Part shown: piece after piece, positions 1-6,945 of the stretch
How the letters are laid out: each line of letters starts with the position of its first letter
How positions within the stretch are numbered: the stretch's first letter is position 1
NCBI GenBank assembly: GCA_036343175.1
Contig: JAZASR010000020.1
Span: 1 to 38,736, forward strand
DNA: 38,736 nucleotides
Reading direction: 5' to 3'
Source: JAEEJA01 sp036343175
Lineage (GTDB): Bacteria > Bacillota > Clostridia > Lachnospirales > Lachnospiraceae
Program-made: the position numbers and the translations under genes
The notes under the pieces: generated by a model
The model's input: only the letters and a program-made list of their open reading frames with translations
What the model was told of the DNA's origin: nothing
Databases searched by the model: none

Positions 1-632
1 AAAAAATCACTGAGATCGATGTCATCATTTCTGTCTGCAAAAGGCCTGAACGGAAAGTCATTCTCATAGACTCTTGTCTGGGTAGACTGCATGCCTTCAC
101 CATAAAGGGGGTCCGTTTTTTCATTAGGCATGTGATACGCAAACCATACAAGATCAGAAACACTAAGATCTGCAGCGCTCCTTTTGAGCATCTTCTTCTT
201 TATAAGATCTGCCTCCATAGACTTTGCAGCGGCAAATGCCCAGCAGCAGCCGGTAACACCCTGGTCACGGACAGGTGTTATGACTCCATGCTTACGGGAA
301 TCATATTTCTTAGGAAGACTGTTCTTCTTGGAGCCCTTTTTCTTCCTGCTTTTCTTTTTAGACTTATTGATGGTCTTTGATATCTTAGAAGTAACGGAGA
401 TCCTTTTTGCAGACCATGTACCGTTCTTTTGGACCGCATCGACTGTACCGGTCTTCCTGACAGCATCGACTGTACCGTTCTTTTGGACCGCATCGACTGT
501 ACCGGTCATCCGGACCGTATCGACTGTACCGGCAGTGTTAACAGATGCTGCAGAAGATATATCCGGGCCTGTAAAAAGAAGGCTCAGTGCAAGCACAAAT
601 GTAACGAAATATTTGCAAAACGATCTTTTCAT
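1..632 (-). CDS. Exported papain-family (C1A) cysteine protease, N-terminal part
   Basis: Partial gene: starts at ATG 632 and is still open at the left edge (about 210 codons seen). Residues 1-29 form a signal peptide (basic start, hydrophobic LALSLLF core, SSAA end), so the protein is secreted or surface-bound. Residues 36-72 hold a 9-residue tandem repeat of the GTVDAVQKN type, followed by a very basic Lys/Ser-rich linker (about 83-109). The peptidase domain then begins with a YDSR propeptide-junction-like segment and the C1A active-site block RDQGVTGCCWAFAAA: Gln124 is the expected oxyanion-hole residue and Cys130, before Trp131, the nucleophile. Cys129 replaces the usual Ser. His and Asn of the active site lie outside the window. 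Lachnospiraceae proteases of this type often continue into surface-repeat or Ig-like domains (family knowledge). The ribosome site is weak (AGAAAGAAGATC). Domain call is firm; substrate unknown. Confidence 0.85.
   Translation of the reverse strand, partial: MKRSFCKYFVTFVLALSLLFTGPDISSAASVNTAGTVDTVRMTGTVDAVQKNGTVDAVRKTGTVDAVQKNGTWSAKRISVTSKISKTINKSKKKSRKKKGSKKNSLPKKYDSRKHGVITPVRDQGVTGCCWAFAAAKSMEADLIKKKMLKRSAADLSVSDLVWFAYHMPNEKTDPLYGEGMQSTQTRVYENDFPFRPFADRNDDIDLSDF
418..531. repeat. 27-bp tandem repeat inside the protease gene (4 units)
   Basis: GTACCG recurs at 418, 445, 472, 499 and 526, an exact 27-base period. The units differ at a few bases only. Read on the minus strand each unit codes nine residues (GTVDAVQKN, GTVDAVRKT, GTVDAVQKN, GTVDTVRMT), so changes in copy number keep the reading frame and alter the length of the exported N-terminal stalk. 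Confidence 0.95.
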
Positions 633-734
633 ATAATGATCTTCTTTCTAATAGACTGCTTTATTATTGACCTTTTTTCTTATGAATTGTTTTATAATTG
701 ATCCTCTTTCTTGTGGACTGCCTTATAGACCTTT
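633..734. repeat. Imperfect direct repeat, about 42 bp, copies 61 bp apart
   Basis: Positions 633-675 and 694-734 align with a few mismatches and a small gap (shared blocks TGATC-TCTTTCT, GACTGC-TTAT, GACCTTT). The right copy encodes the last residues of IspF; the left copy supplies the ribosome-site region of the protease gene. It looks like a local duplication of the ispF 3' end. Confidence 0.7.
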
Positions 735-1297
735 GAATCCTTGCTGTTACGCAGCTGTGCTCCGGGGCATCCGGCGCAGCCTGCTGTCCCTGCTGCAGAG
801 TCGGCAGCCATTGACTGGTTCTCATATATAGACTGTAATGTCGCTATTGCCTGAGAAGAGATACCTTCCTTTTTACCGGTAAAACCAAGTCCTTCTTCAG
901 TAGTCGCTTTTACGCTGACCTGGTCGATATCAAGACCAAGGGCATCAGCTATGTTCTGTCTCATCTGATCTATATAAGGCCTGAATTTAGGTCTTTCGGC
1001 TATGATAATGGCATCTATGTTCTCAATTACATAGAGCTTGTCAGATACCATCTTTCCGACCTCTTTGAGAAGCTCAATGCTTGAAGCGCCCTCATACTCA
1101 GGATCCGTATCGGGAAAGTGCTTCCCTATATCGCCGAGAGCAGCCGCTCCAAGTATAGCATCCATGATGGCATGCAGGAGCACATCTGCATCAGAATGCC
1201 CCAGCAGTCCTTTTTCATGATCTATCTTAACACCGCCCACGATAAGGTCCCGTCCTTCCACAAGGCGGTGTACGTCATATCCTATTCCTGTTCTCAA
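692..1297 (-). CDS. ispF: 2-C-methyl-D-erythritol 2,4-cyclodiphosphate synthase
   Basis: Makes the cyclic diphosphate intermediate of the MEP isoprenoid pathway in the cytoplasm. I place the start at TTG 1297: GGAGG lies 8 bases upstream, and from there the metal ligands fall at Asp8, His10 (GYDVH) and His42 (LLHAIMDAILG), the numbering of the E. coli enzyme. In-frame ATGs at 1312 and 1333 lack a ribosome site. Other family blocks seen are LLGHSDADV and GDIGKHFPDTD, and the C-terminal ATTEEGLGFTGKKEG. The catalytic domain ends near residue 160; a 40-residue tail follows (Ala/Gly-rich with CAGCPG, then Lys-rich), so the 201-residue product is longer than the usual ~158. The tail's end lies in the duplicated DNA described at 633-734. 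Followed closely by the protease gene on the same strand, with no clear terminator. Confidence 0.95.
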   Translation of the reverse strand: MRTGIGYDVHRLVEGRDLIVGGVKIDHEKGLLGHSDADVLLHAIMDAILGAAALGDIGKHFPDTDPEYEGASSIELLKEVGKMVSDKLYVIENIDAIIIAERPKFRPYIDQMRQNIADALGLDIDQVSVKATTEEGLGFTGKKEGISSQAIATLQSIYENQSMAADSAAGTAGCAGCPGAQLRNSKDSKVYKAVHKKEDQL

Positions 1298-1387
1298 GAT
1301 CTGTTCCTCCATCGATATAATTAATACATACACTTAAATACATATTATAGCAAAATATACTTTTAAAATAAAGCTGTCTAAAGGCAG

Positions 1388-1550
1388 AGCCTGTATAAGA
1401 AGCTTCCTGGCGCAGTATCTGTATATCTGTATAATCTGTATATCTGTATATAAGAAGCTTTCTGACACCAGGGCCTGTAAAAGAAGCTTCCTGACACAAA
1501 TGCCTGTATGATAAATCTGCTTGACACCAATGCCTGTTTACATTAGAATA
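1388..1550. repeat. Degenerate ~30-bp repeats ending in the tRNA-Gly promoter
   Basis: Four to five imperfect units of the form GCCTGTAtAAGAAGCTTCCTGaCaC begin near 1388, 1448, 1471, 1501 and 1531, with an extra TATCTGTATA micro-repeat at about 1418-1453. In the unit near 1515 the CCTGACAC segment has become CTTGACAC and serves as a -35 box. No open frame of interest. Confidence 0.7.
1521..1549 (+). promoter_or_regulatory. Promoter of tRNA-Gly
   Basis: TTGACA at 1521-1526, a 17-base spacer, and TAGAAT at 1544-1549, 12 bases before the tRNA. Near-consensus sigma-A promoter, right strand and right distance. Confidence 0.8.
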
Positions 1551-1561
1551 GACATGTTAAT

Positions 1562-1632
1562 GCGGATGTGGTATATCGGTAGCACTTAAGCTTCCCAAGC
1601 TTACGAGGCGGGTTCGACTCCCGTCATCCGCT
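1562..1632 (+). tRNA. tRNA-Gly (anticodon CCC)
   Basis: Acceptor arms GCGGATG / CATCCGC pair fully with discriminator T1632. The anticodon stem TAAGC / GCTTA encloses loop TTCCCAA, giving anticodon CCC. The T arm GGCGGGTTCGACTCCCGTC is canonical. No CCA is encoded. The D arm GTAT-GCAC is loosely paired, as in other clostridial tRNA-Gly(CCC). 71 nt. Confidence 0.96.
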
Positions 1633-1697
1633 TTATTTTTTTGCCTTATTTACATTTTACATACAGAACCAGGTCAGGCATTTTTCCAAAAAAGTTC

Positions 1698-1726
1698 TTG
1701 ACTTACATCTCTCTGTCTGTTATACT
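1698..1726 (+). promoter_or_regulatory. Promoter of tRNA-Met
   Basis: TTGACT at 1698-1703, 17-base spacer, TATACT at 1721-1726; 38 bases before the tRNA, leaving a short 5' leader (with GCTTGAA/TTCAAGC self-complementarity at 1735-1760). Confidence 0.75.
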
Positions 1727-1764
1727 TTTCAAGTCGCTTGAAAAAGCGACAGCTTCAAGCAAAT

Positions 1765-1838
1765 GGCGGGATAGCTCAGTTGGCTAGAGCACGCGGTTCA
1801 TACCCGCGGTGTCGAGAGTTCGAATCTCCCTCCCGCTA
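1765..1838 (+). tRNA. tRNA-Met (anticodon CAT, elongator type)
   Basis: Acceptor GGCGGGA pairs with TCCCGCT (a G-T at the first position), discriminator A1838. The loop TTCATAC within CGCGG / CCGCG gives anticodon CAT. Body sequence resembles the Bacillus elongator tRNA-Met rather than initiator (no three G-C pairs at the anticodon stem base) or the lysidine tRNA-Ile. 74 nt. Confidence 0.93.
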
Positions 1839-1865
1839 CTAACTTTGAAACTTATATATAAAAGG

Positions 1866-1896
1866 GGCTGCCTGAACATTTCGGGCAGCCTTTTTT
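1866..1896 (+). terminator. Terminator after tRNA-Met, in the fabV leader
   Basis: GGCTGCCTGAA / TTCGGGCAGCC form an 11-bp stem (one G-T pair) with a 3-base loop, followed by TTTTTT at 1891-1896. It ends only 17 bases before the fabV Shine-Dalgarno, so no separate fabV promoter fits after it. Confidence 0.85.
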
Positions 1897-1929
1897 AAAG
1901 TGATAATTTATCTAAGGAGGTACTTTAAA

Positions 1930-3114
1930 ATGGTTGTAAAGCCACGTTCCAAAGGTTTCATTTGTACTACCGCACATCCTGAAGGATGCAGGATGGAAGT
2001 AAAGCACCAGATCGACTATGTAAAGAGCCATCCGGCCACTGACGGTGCCAAAAGAGCCCTTATAATCGGCTCTTCCATGGGCTACGGCCTTTCAACAAGA
2101 ATCGCAGCGGCATTCTCATGTAAGGCGGCAACGCTGGGAGTCATATTCGACAAACCCGCAAAGAATGAAAAAAGGACTGCTACAGCGGGCTGGTACAATA
2201 CAGCCGCATTCGAAGAATTTGCGCATGAAGACGGACTTTATGCAAAGACCATCAATGGCGATGCATATTCCAAGGAAGTTAAGGACCAGGCTATAGAGAT
2301 CATTAAGAAAGACCTGGGAAACGTTGATCTTGTAATATATTCAATAGCTGCCCCAAGAAGGACTATGGCGGACGGAACTGTTTATACATCCGTTCTTAAG
2401 ACCACAACAGGCAGTTATACCAACAGAACTATCGACCTCAGGACCAATGAGATCTCTGAAGCTACCATCACACCTGCTACTGATGAAGAAATCTTCGCGA
2501 CAGTAAAGGTAATGGGAGGAGAAGATTGGGAGGACTGGATAAAAGCCCTTTCTGAGGCAGGTGTACTTGCCCCTGGCGCTGTAACAGTCGCATACTCCTA
2601 CATAGGACCGGATATCACTCATCCTATGTACAAGGACGGCTCTATAGGACAGGCAAAGAAAGACCTTTACAGAAAAGCCGCTGAGATGAACGGAAAATTC
2701 AATGGTCTTAAGTCATTTGTGTCCATCAATAAAGCTGTCGTTACCCAGTCCAGCGCGGCCATACCCATACTTCCGCTTTACATCGCACTTGTATTCAAGG
2801 TAATGAAAGACCTTGGAACACACGAGGATACATGTGAGCAGATGTACAGGATGATCCACGACAAGCTTTACAATGAGAACGGGCCTCAGGTAGATGAGAA
2901 TAATTTCTTACGACTCGATGATTACGAAATGAGACCCGAAGTTCAGGACAAAGTAAAGGAACTCTGGATGAAAGCTTCTACAGAGAATATCAGGGAGATA
3001 GGCGATATCGACGGGTATTGGAAAGCCTTCTTCGAAATATTCGGTTTCGGCATTGACGGTGTCGACTATGAAAAGGACGTTGACATATTTACCACGATCC
3101 CGAGCCTTAAGTGA
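1930..3114 (+). CDS. fabV: Trans-2-enoyl-CoA/ACP reductase, FabV/TER family
   Basis: NADH-dependent reduction of trans-2-enoyl thioesters; in this family the role is either the last step of type II fatty-acid elongation or crotonyl-CoA to butyryl-CoA. 394 residues, the usual family size. The start is ATG 1930, with AAGGAGG at 1914-1920; an in-frame start at 1900 would overlap the preceding terminator region. The N-terminus VVKPRSKGFICTTAHPEGC is the family signature. The Rossmann motif GSSMGYG is at residues 47-53, and the FabV Tyr-x8-Lys pair is Y234 and K243 (MYKDGSIGQAK). Single gene: tRNA-Met lies upstream and a convergent operon downstream. Because a terminator sits directly in front, expression likely depends on read-through from the tRNA promoter or on relief of that hairpin. 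Confidence 0.95.
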   Translation: MVVKPRSKGFICTTAHPEGCRMEVKHQIDYVKSHPATDGAKRALIIGSSMGYGLSTRIAAAFSCKAATLGVIFDKPAKNEKRTATAGWYNTAAFEEFAHEDGLYAKTINGDAYSKEVKDQAIEIIKKDLGNVDLVIYSIAAPRRTMADGTVYTSVLKTTTGSYTNRTIDLRTNEISEATITPATDEEIFATVKVMGGEDWEDWIKALSEAGVLAPGAVTVAYSYIGPDITHPMYKDGSIGQAKKDLYRKAAEMNGKFNGLKSFVSINKAVVTQSSAAIPILPLYIALVFKVMKDLGTHEDTCEQMYRMIHDKLYNENGPQVDENNFLRLDDYEMRPEVQDKVKELWMKASTENIREIGDIDGYWKAFFEIFGFGIDGVDYEKDVDIFTTIPSLK

Positions 3115-3139
3115 TGAGAATTTATATAAATTAAAAGAT

Positions 3140-3153
3140 CCGTGTATACACGG
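3140..3153. other. Perfect 14-bp palindrome between convergent genes
   Basis: CCGTGTATACACGG lies between the 3' ends of fabV and the phosphatase gene. On the minus strand it is followed by ATCTTTTAATTT, so it may act as a weak terminator of the minus-strand operon; the stem has no true loop, so this is tentative. Confidence 0.4.
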
Positions 3154-3158
3154 CACGA

Positions 3159-3761
3159 TCACGCCTGTATTATGCGGATCCTCTTATGTTTTCCATTTTC
3201 AAGTGTTTTATATTCACATACCTGACAGTTCTTAACTCTCAGAATATTCCAGTGAAAAAGATCTATTTTTTCGGGATTATCCTCCAGATATCTTCTGAGC
3301 ACTCTTATGATGCCCCCGTGGCAGACCACAAGCACATTGTCATGATCAAGGGCTTCTATCTCGCTTAAAAAAGCATCGGCGCGTTTTTCCATGTGCTTTA
3401 CCGGCTCGACGCCCTCAGGTCTCTTAAAATACATAGGAGCTGACCAGTACCGGGTAAGGGGCATGGAATCTTTATCCTTCCAGTGTCTGCCTTCGAAATC
3501 CCCGAAATTTACTTCTATGATACGCTTATCGATCTTAATATTATCCGGGTCGATATTTCCCACTATAGAAGCTGTCTTAACTGCCCTTTTTAATGGACTT
3601 GAATACACAGCATCAAAGCTTACCCCGATCTCTTCGATCTTTTTTCTGACTCTCTCTGCCTGAGCAATTCCTGTCGCATTAAGCGGCATATTGGATCTGC
3701 CCTGTATCCTGTGTTCCAGGTTATAGTCTGTCTGTCCGTGGCGGACAAGCCATATATTCAT
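3159..3761 (-). CDS. Histidine phosphatase (phosphoglycerate mutase-like) protein
   Basis: Cytoplasmic phosphatase of the histidine-phosphatase superfamily, 200 residues. The RHG motif is at residues 7-9 (His8 is the phospho-acceptor), with Arg59 in the SSPLKRA block, Glu83 as likely proton donor and the second catalytic His148 in VVCHGG. These are the full active-site set, so it is probably active; the substrate cannot be read from sequence (cobalamin precursor, phosphosugar and 2-phosphoglycerate members look alike). Start ATG 3761 has AAAGGAGC 10 bases upstream. Last gene of a GNAT-MATE-phosphatase cluster, 43 bases after the MATE gene. Confidence 0.9.
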   Translation of the reverse strand: MNIWLVRHGQTDYNLEHRIQGRSNMPLNATGIAQAERVRKKIEEIGVSFDAVYSSPLKRAVKTASIVGNIDPDNIKIDKRIIEVNFGDFEGRHWKDKDSMPLTRYWSAPMYFKRPEGVEPVKHMEKRADAFLSEIEALDHDNVLVVCHGGIIRVLRRYLEDNPEKIDLFHWNILRVKNCQVCEYKTLENGKHKRIRIIQA

Positions 3762-3804
3762 GATCTTTTTTGCTCCTTTAATTATCCTTTATCTCCCCTG
3801 TCTG

Positions 3805-5133
3805 TTAATATCCGTATTTTTTCCTGTTTCTTATCAGGCAGACGATCGAAAATACAAGTGCCATAAACTCAGCTGCGACGATCGAGAACCAGATCCCATC
3901 TATACCGAATATTGCCGGAAGAAGCATGACACAGGCAGCCTGAAAAATAAATGTACGCAGGAATGATATTGCAGCCGATACGAATCCGTTATTCAAGGCT
4001 GTAAAAAAGCTGGAGGCAAATATATTAAAGCCCATGAACACAAAAGATATGGCATATATACGGAAAGCTCCTGCCGTAAAGTCGTGCAGCTTATGGTCGT
4101 AGCCCACAAAAATGTTCGTAAGTCCTCCTGCAAAGACTTCTGACAGAAAGACCAGCATGAACATGAAGGACCCTATAAGTATCAGGCTCCTCTTAAGCAG
4201 ATTCTTAAGCTCTTTCTTATGGCCGGCTCCGTAATGGTAACCGATAACAGGCTCTATTCCCATCGAATAGCCAAAGTAGACTCCAACAAATATGAAGTTA
4301 GCGTACATTATGACCCCGTATGCGGCAACGCCCTGCTCACCGGAATATTTCATAAGCTGGAGATTATACAGAATGCTCACAACGGACATGGAAATATCTG
4401 TAAGAAACTCTGACATGCCATTTGTGGCTGCCCTGATAAGGGCATAACCGTTAAACGGAGCGCGCACCAGATGAAGCCTCGAGTCCTGCTTCTTTGACAG
4501 GAAGTACCCTAATGGCACAAGACTGCCTACACATTCCCCTAAAGCCGTAGCTATGGCCGCACTGGCTACGCCATATCCCAATACTCCCATAAAAAGCCAG
4601 TCAAGGATCATATTTACGACTCCTGCAGCAAATATAATTCCAAAGCCCAGGCCCGGCCGCTCTGCCGTTATCATAAAGCTCTGGAACATCTCCTGCAAAG
4701 TAAATGGTGCGCTTCCTATCATGGCTATGCGGCCATATGTCACACAATACGGAAGCATGGCATCTGATGCGCCCAGAAGCCGCGCTACAGGCTCCACGGT
4801 AAAAAAGCCTATGATCCCAAGCAGAATTCCAAATGTAACAACAAATAACACCAGGAATGAGAATATCTCATCTGCCTGCTTCTGCTTTCCCATGCCAAGC
4901 TTCATAGCAACCAGAGCAGTACCGCCGGTTCCGAACACCATACCGACTGCCCCGAATATCATTACATATGGCAGTATAAGATTCACTGCGGCAAACTGGA
5001 TCTCTCCCACATAATTGGATATAAAGTATCCGTCCACCATGCCGTAGATCGACGTAAATATCATCATGGCTATAGACGGAGCCGTAAACCTAAGCAGTTT
5101 ATAATAGTTAAAATGATCCTTTAGTTCTATCCT
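3805..5133 (-). CDS. MATE-family multidrug/cation antiporter
   Basis: Inner-membrane exporter with about 12 hydrophobic segments, 442 residues from ATG 5133. The N-terminal block LLRFTAPSIAMMIFTSIYGMVDGYFISNYVG type sequence (I cite it in part: APSIAMMIFTSIYGMVDGYF) is typical of clostridial MATE proteins, and the two six-helix halves repeat this layout. Substrate unknown (drugs or Na+/H+-coupled organics). An in-frame GTG at 5196 overlaps the stop of the preceding acetyltransferase gene (GTGA) and would add 21 residues; I prefer ATG 5133 because family members begin there, although the nearest GGAGG is 24 bases upstream, which favours translational coupling. Confidence 0.9.
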   Translation of the reverse strand, partial: RIELKDHFNYYKLLRFTAPSIAMMIFTSIYGMVDGYFISNYVGEIQFAAVNLILPYVMIFGAVGMVFGTGGTALVAMKLGMGKQKQADEIFSFLVLFVVTFGILLGIIGFFTVEPVARLLGASDAMLPYCVTYGRIAMIGSAPFTLQEMFQSFMITAERPGLGFGIIFAAGVVNMILDWLFMGVLGYGVASAAIATALGECVGSLVPLGYFLSKKQDSRLHLVRAPFNGYALIRAATNGMSEFLTDISMSVVSILYNLQLMKYSGEQGVAAYGVIMYANFIFVGVYFGYSMGIEPVIGYHYGAGHKKELKNLLKRSLILIGSFMFMLVFLSEVFAGGLTNIFVGYDHKLHDFTAGAFRIYAISFVFMGFNIFASSFFTALNNGFVSAAISFLRTFIFQAACVMLLPAIFGIDGIWFSIVAAEFMALVFSIVCLIRNRKKYGY

Positions 5134-5192
5134 CATAAAAAAGATCTTAAAAAGACCAGCACCTCCTAAAGAGAACTTATTGGCAATATTAA

Positions 5193-5684
5193 TCACAGGA
5201 TATGTTCCATACAGTACTTCTGCGGCTTCAAGCCTACTGCTTCATAAAACCTGTGTGCAGATGGATTGCACTCCCACACATTCAGGGTAACATTGTAGCA
5301 GCCCTTTTCCTTCGCATATTTGCAGACATGATCATAAAGCATTCTTCCTATATGATGTCCGCGCAGCTTTTCATCCACGCAGAGATCATCAATATAAATG
5401 CCTGTAATATCTGTCAGCATGTGATCCGGCCTCGTGTCCTTAAAATAACATATCGCATATCCGAGCACATTATCTTCAGACGCCGGATCCACGCTGTCAT
5501 CATCCTTTACAGCTACAAATACAGGATCGATCTCATTATGAGCCTTTTCTGCAAGCTCTTCATCGGTATACTTATTGGCCAGCCTGAAAAGGTCCGGCCT
5601 GCCGTCGTGATGTATCTTATTTACCTGCTTAAGAAGCTTATTCACTCCGGCTATATCGCGTTCTTCCATTTTCCTGATTACCAT
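5193..5684 (-). CDS. GNAT-family N-acetyltransferase
   Basis: Acetyl-CoA dependent acetyltransferase, 163 residues, cytoplasmic. The acetyl-CoA binding loop LRGHHIGRML matches the R/Q-x-x-G-x-G/A motif, preceded by the IYIDDLCVDEKL beta-strand, and the C-terminal NVTLNVWECNPSAHRFYEAVGL is the standard GNAT ending. Start chosen at ATG 5684 (AGGCGG just upstream); the longer frame from 5726 begins inside the 18-bp repeats and has no ribosome site. Its stop overlaps a possible GTG start of the MATE gene. The acceptor substrate is not predictable. Confidence 0.9.
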   Translation of the reverse strand: MVIRKMEERDIAGVNKLLKQVNKIHHDGRPDLFRLANKYTDEELAEKAHNEIDPVFVAVKDDDSVDPASEDNVLGYAICYFKDTRPDHMLTDITGIYIDDLCVDEKLRGHHIGRMLYDHVCKYAKEKGCYNVTLNVWECNPSAHRFYEAVGLKPQKYCMEHIL

Positions 5685-5738
5685 AATACCGCCTTTCCTA
5701 TTTATCACACTCTTTGTATAGAACATGACCTTTATATT

Positions 5739-5850
5739 AAAAAAATGCTCATCGCTTTGAACATGCTCTCTGTATTGAACATGCTCCTTATATTGAACAT
5801 GCTCTCTGCATTGAAACTGTTCTCTGTATTGAACATGCTCAGTGCTTTGA
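5739..5850. repeat. 18-bp tandem repeats upstream of the acetyltransferase gene
   Basis: TTGA starts recur at 5757, 5775, 5793, 5811, 5829 and 5847, exactly 18 bases apart; unit TTGAACATGCTCTCTGTA with small changes. A decayed copy precedes at about 5739 and another near 5714. Fits the space where a promoter for the GNAT-MATE operon should be. Confidence 0.92.
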
Positions 5851-5856
5851 ATGCAT

Positions 5857-5889
5857 AAAAAAAATCTGGTCAGATAACCGACCAGATTT
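5857..5889 (-). terminator. Terminator of the lrp-type gene
   Basis: On the minus strand AATCTGGTC / GACCAGATT make a 9-bp stem with an 8-base loop followed by a run of T (5864 down to 5857). It lies 45 bases after the stop of the Lrp-type gene. A second hairpin CCTGACAG / CTGTCAGG (5920-5938) spans that stop codon and lacks a T run. Confidence 0.85.
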
Positions 5890-5933
5890 AATTATAGATT
5901 ATGAATATAATATTTTCAACCTGACAGGCTCTG

Positions 5934-6428
5934 TCAGGTATCCGACCTTCTCTTCCTCTGCTTCTTCTCTATTTCCTCATCAGGGAACTCGATATTTCTG
6001 TGTTCTACAGATGAAGAAAAAGCAATCATAGTCTTGGTCCTGCCGAATTTCTGCAGATCGTTTATAAGACTATCGAGATCTTCAGGCTTCTTGAAGAGTA
6101 CCTGTATAAGCATTGAATACTCGCCTGTAACACAATGGCATTCAATGACATTAGGCATACCCTCAATTAATGGATAAAAATTCGATTTATCCTCAGGTTT
6201 GACCTCGAGATTGATGAATGCTCTGATGTGATAGCCAAGTAATCCAAAGTCAATATCCGGAACGAACTTTCTGATGAGCCCGCACTCCTTAAGTCTGGCA
6301 ATACGGTGGGCAACAGCTGGTGATGACAGATAAGTCTGCCTTGCTATTTCCTTAGCTGTGATCCTAGCATCTGATTCAAGAAGATGAAGTATCTTTCTGT
6401 CGGTCTTGTCTAATTTGATTCCTTCCAT
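5934..6428 (-). CDS. Lrp/AsnC-family transcriptional regulator
   Basis: DNA-binding regulator that usually senses amino acids, 164 residues. The N-terminal winged HTH (LDKTDRKILHLLESDARIT then SSPAVAHRIARLKECGLI) is followed by an AsnC ligand/oligomerisation domain (GYHIRAFINLEV, VTGEYSMLIQVLF) and a basic C-terminal tail. I start at ATG 6428, with GGAGG 8 bases before; an ATG six bases earlier is too close to it. It is divergent from aspA, so regulation of aspartate use is a reasonable guess, but it could also control only itself. Its 5' leader carries a promoter and a terminator (see those entries). Confidence 0.92.
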   Translation of the reverse strand: MEGIKLDKTDRKILHLLESDARITAKEIARQTYLSSPAVAHRIARLKECGLIRKFVPDIDFGLLGYHIRAFINLEVKPEDKSNFYPLIEGMPNVIECHCVTGEYSMLIQVLFKKPEDLDSLINDLQKFGRTKTMIAFSSSVEHRNIEFPDEEIEKKQRKRRSDT

Positions 6429-6523
6429 AGTCATGGCCTCCTGTAATTACCTAAATGCATCCATCACAGTTCATCTTGAGTCCTGAAACTTCTTAAGCTG
6501 CAGCATGGCAGTGGTGGATACAT

Positions 6524-6564
6524 AAAAAAATGAGCGTCCCGCTAAGAATAATAACGCGGGACGC
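6524..6564 (-). terminator. Terminator-like hairpin in the lrp leader
   Basis: Minus strand GCGTCCCGC (6564-6556), 13-base loop, GCGGGACGC (6542-6534), then TCATTTTTTT to 6524. Strong GC stem with a T tract about 95 bases before the lrp start and only ~25 bases after the predicted transcription start, so it could end a short RNA or act as an attenuator. Confidence 0.75.
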
Positions 6565-6945
6565 CTTTGTCCGTTTACTACAGGTTCTATTTTATAACAT
6601 CCATTATAAAAATGCAATATTTTTCTTTATTTTTATAAAATTGCGGATAATGCCTTGATTTATGGTTATCCTGGCCTATTATCAAAATCACAATTTAAGC
6701 CGGTCAGAAAAAAACAGAAAGCAAATTATTAAAAAGTTTAATTATTAAATCAGGAAAAGTATAAATGTTAGCGACTTTTAATTTGGGATTTAAAAGCGAA
6801 TTTGAGAGTTGTAAAGTGACGGCATAAAGTTAATTGACCCAGTCATAGAATAATATAATAAAGACTGTAAGAGTCAATTGGCTTGATGAGTTCTTATGAA
6901 CTTTATTTACAAAAAGACAGATTTATCAGAAAAGAGGAAATGACT
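6565..6945. other. Intergenic region between lrp-type gene and aspA
   Basis: Very AT-rich, no credible gene. It holds the lrp promoter, and near aspA a TATAAT (6854-6859) with TTGACC at 6834-6839 (spacer of 14, short for sigma-A). Runs such as AATTATTAAAAAGTTTAATTATT (here 6723-6746) form weak dyads that could bind an Lrp-type protein. The aspA promoter is therefore likely but not exactly placed. Confidence 0.4.
6589..6617 (-). promoter_or_regulatory. Promoter reading toward lrp
   Basis: Minus strand TTGCAT (6617-6612), 17-base spacer, TAAAAT (6594-6589). Initiation would fall near 6582, giving a transcript that meets the 6524-6564 hairpin almost at once. Confidence 0.6.

Noticed and set aside
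278..493. 71-residue minus-strand ORF in the protease region
   Set aside because: Different frame of the repeat and linker DNA; the protease frame carries a signal peptide and an active site.
184..636. 150-residue plus-strand ORF
   Set aside because: Antisense of the protease gene with repeat-derived low-complexity text and no family features.
5202..5858. 218-residue plus-strand ORF ending in ILNMLSALKLFS-like repeats
   Set aside because: Antisense of the acetyltransferase gene; its tail is just the 18-bp repeat translated.
6524..6617. T-box riboswitch upstream of lrp
   Set aside because: Leader starts just before the hairpin, with no specifier stem and no TGGNACCGCG antiterminator sequence.
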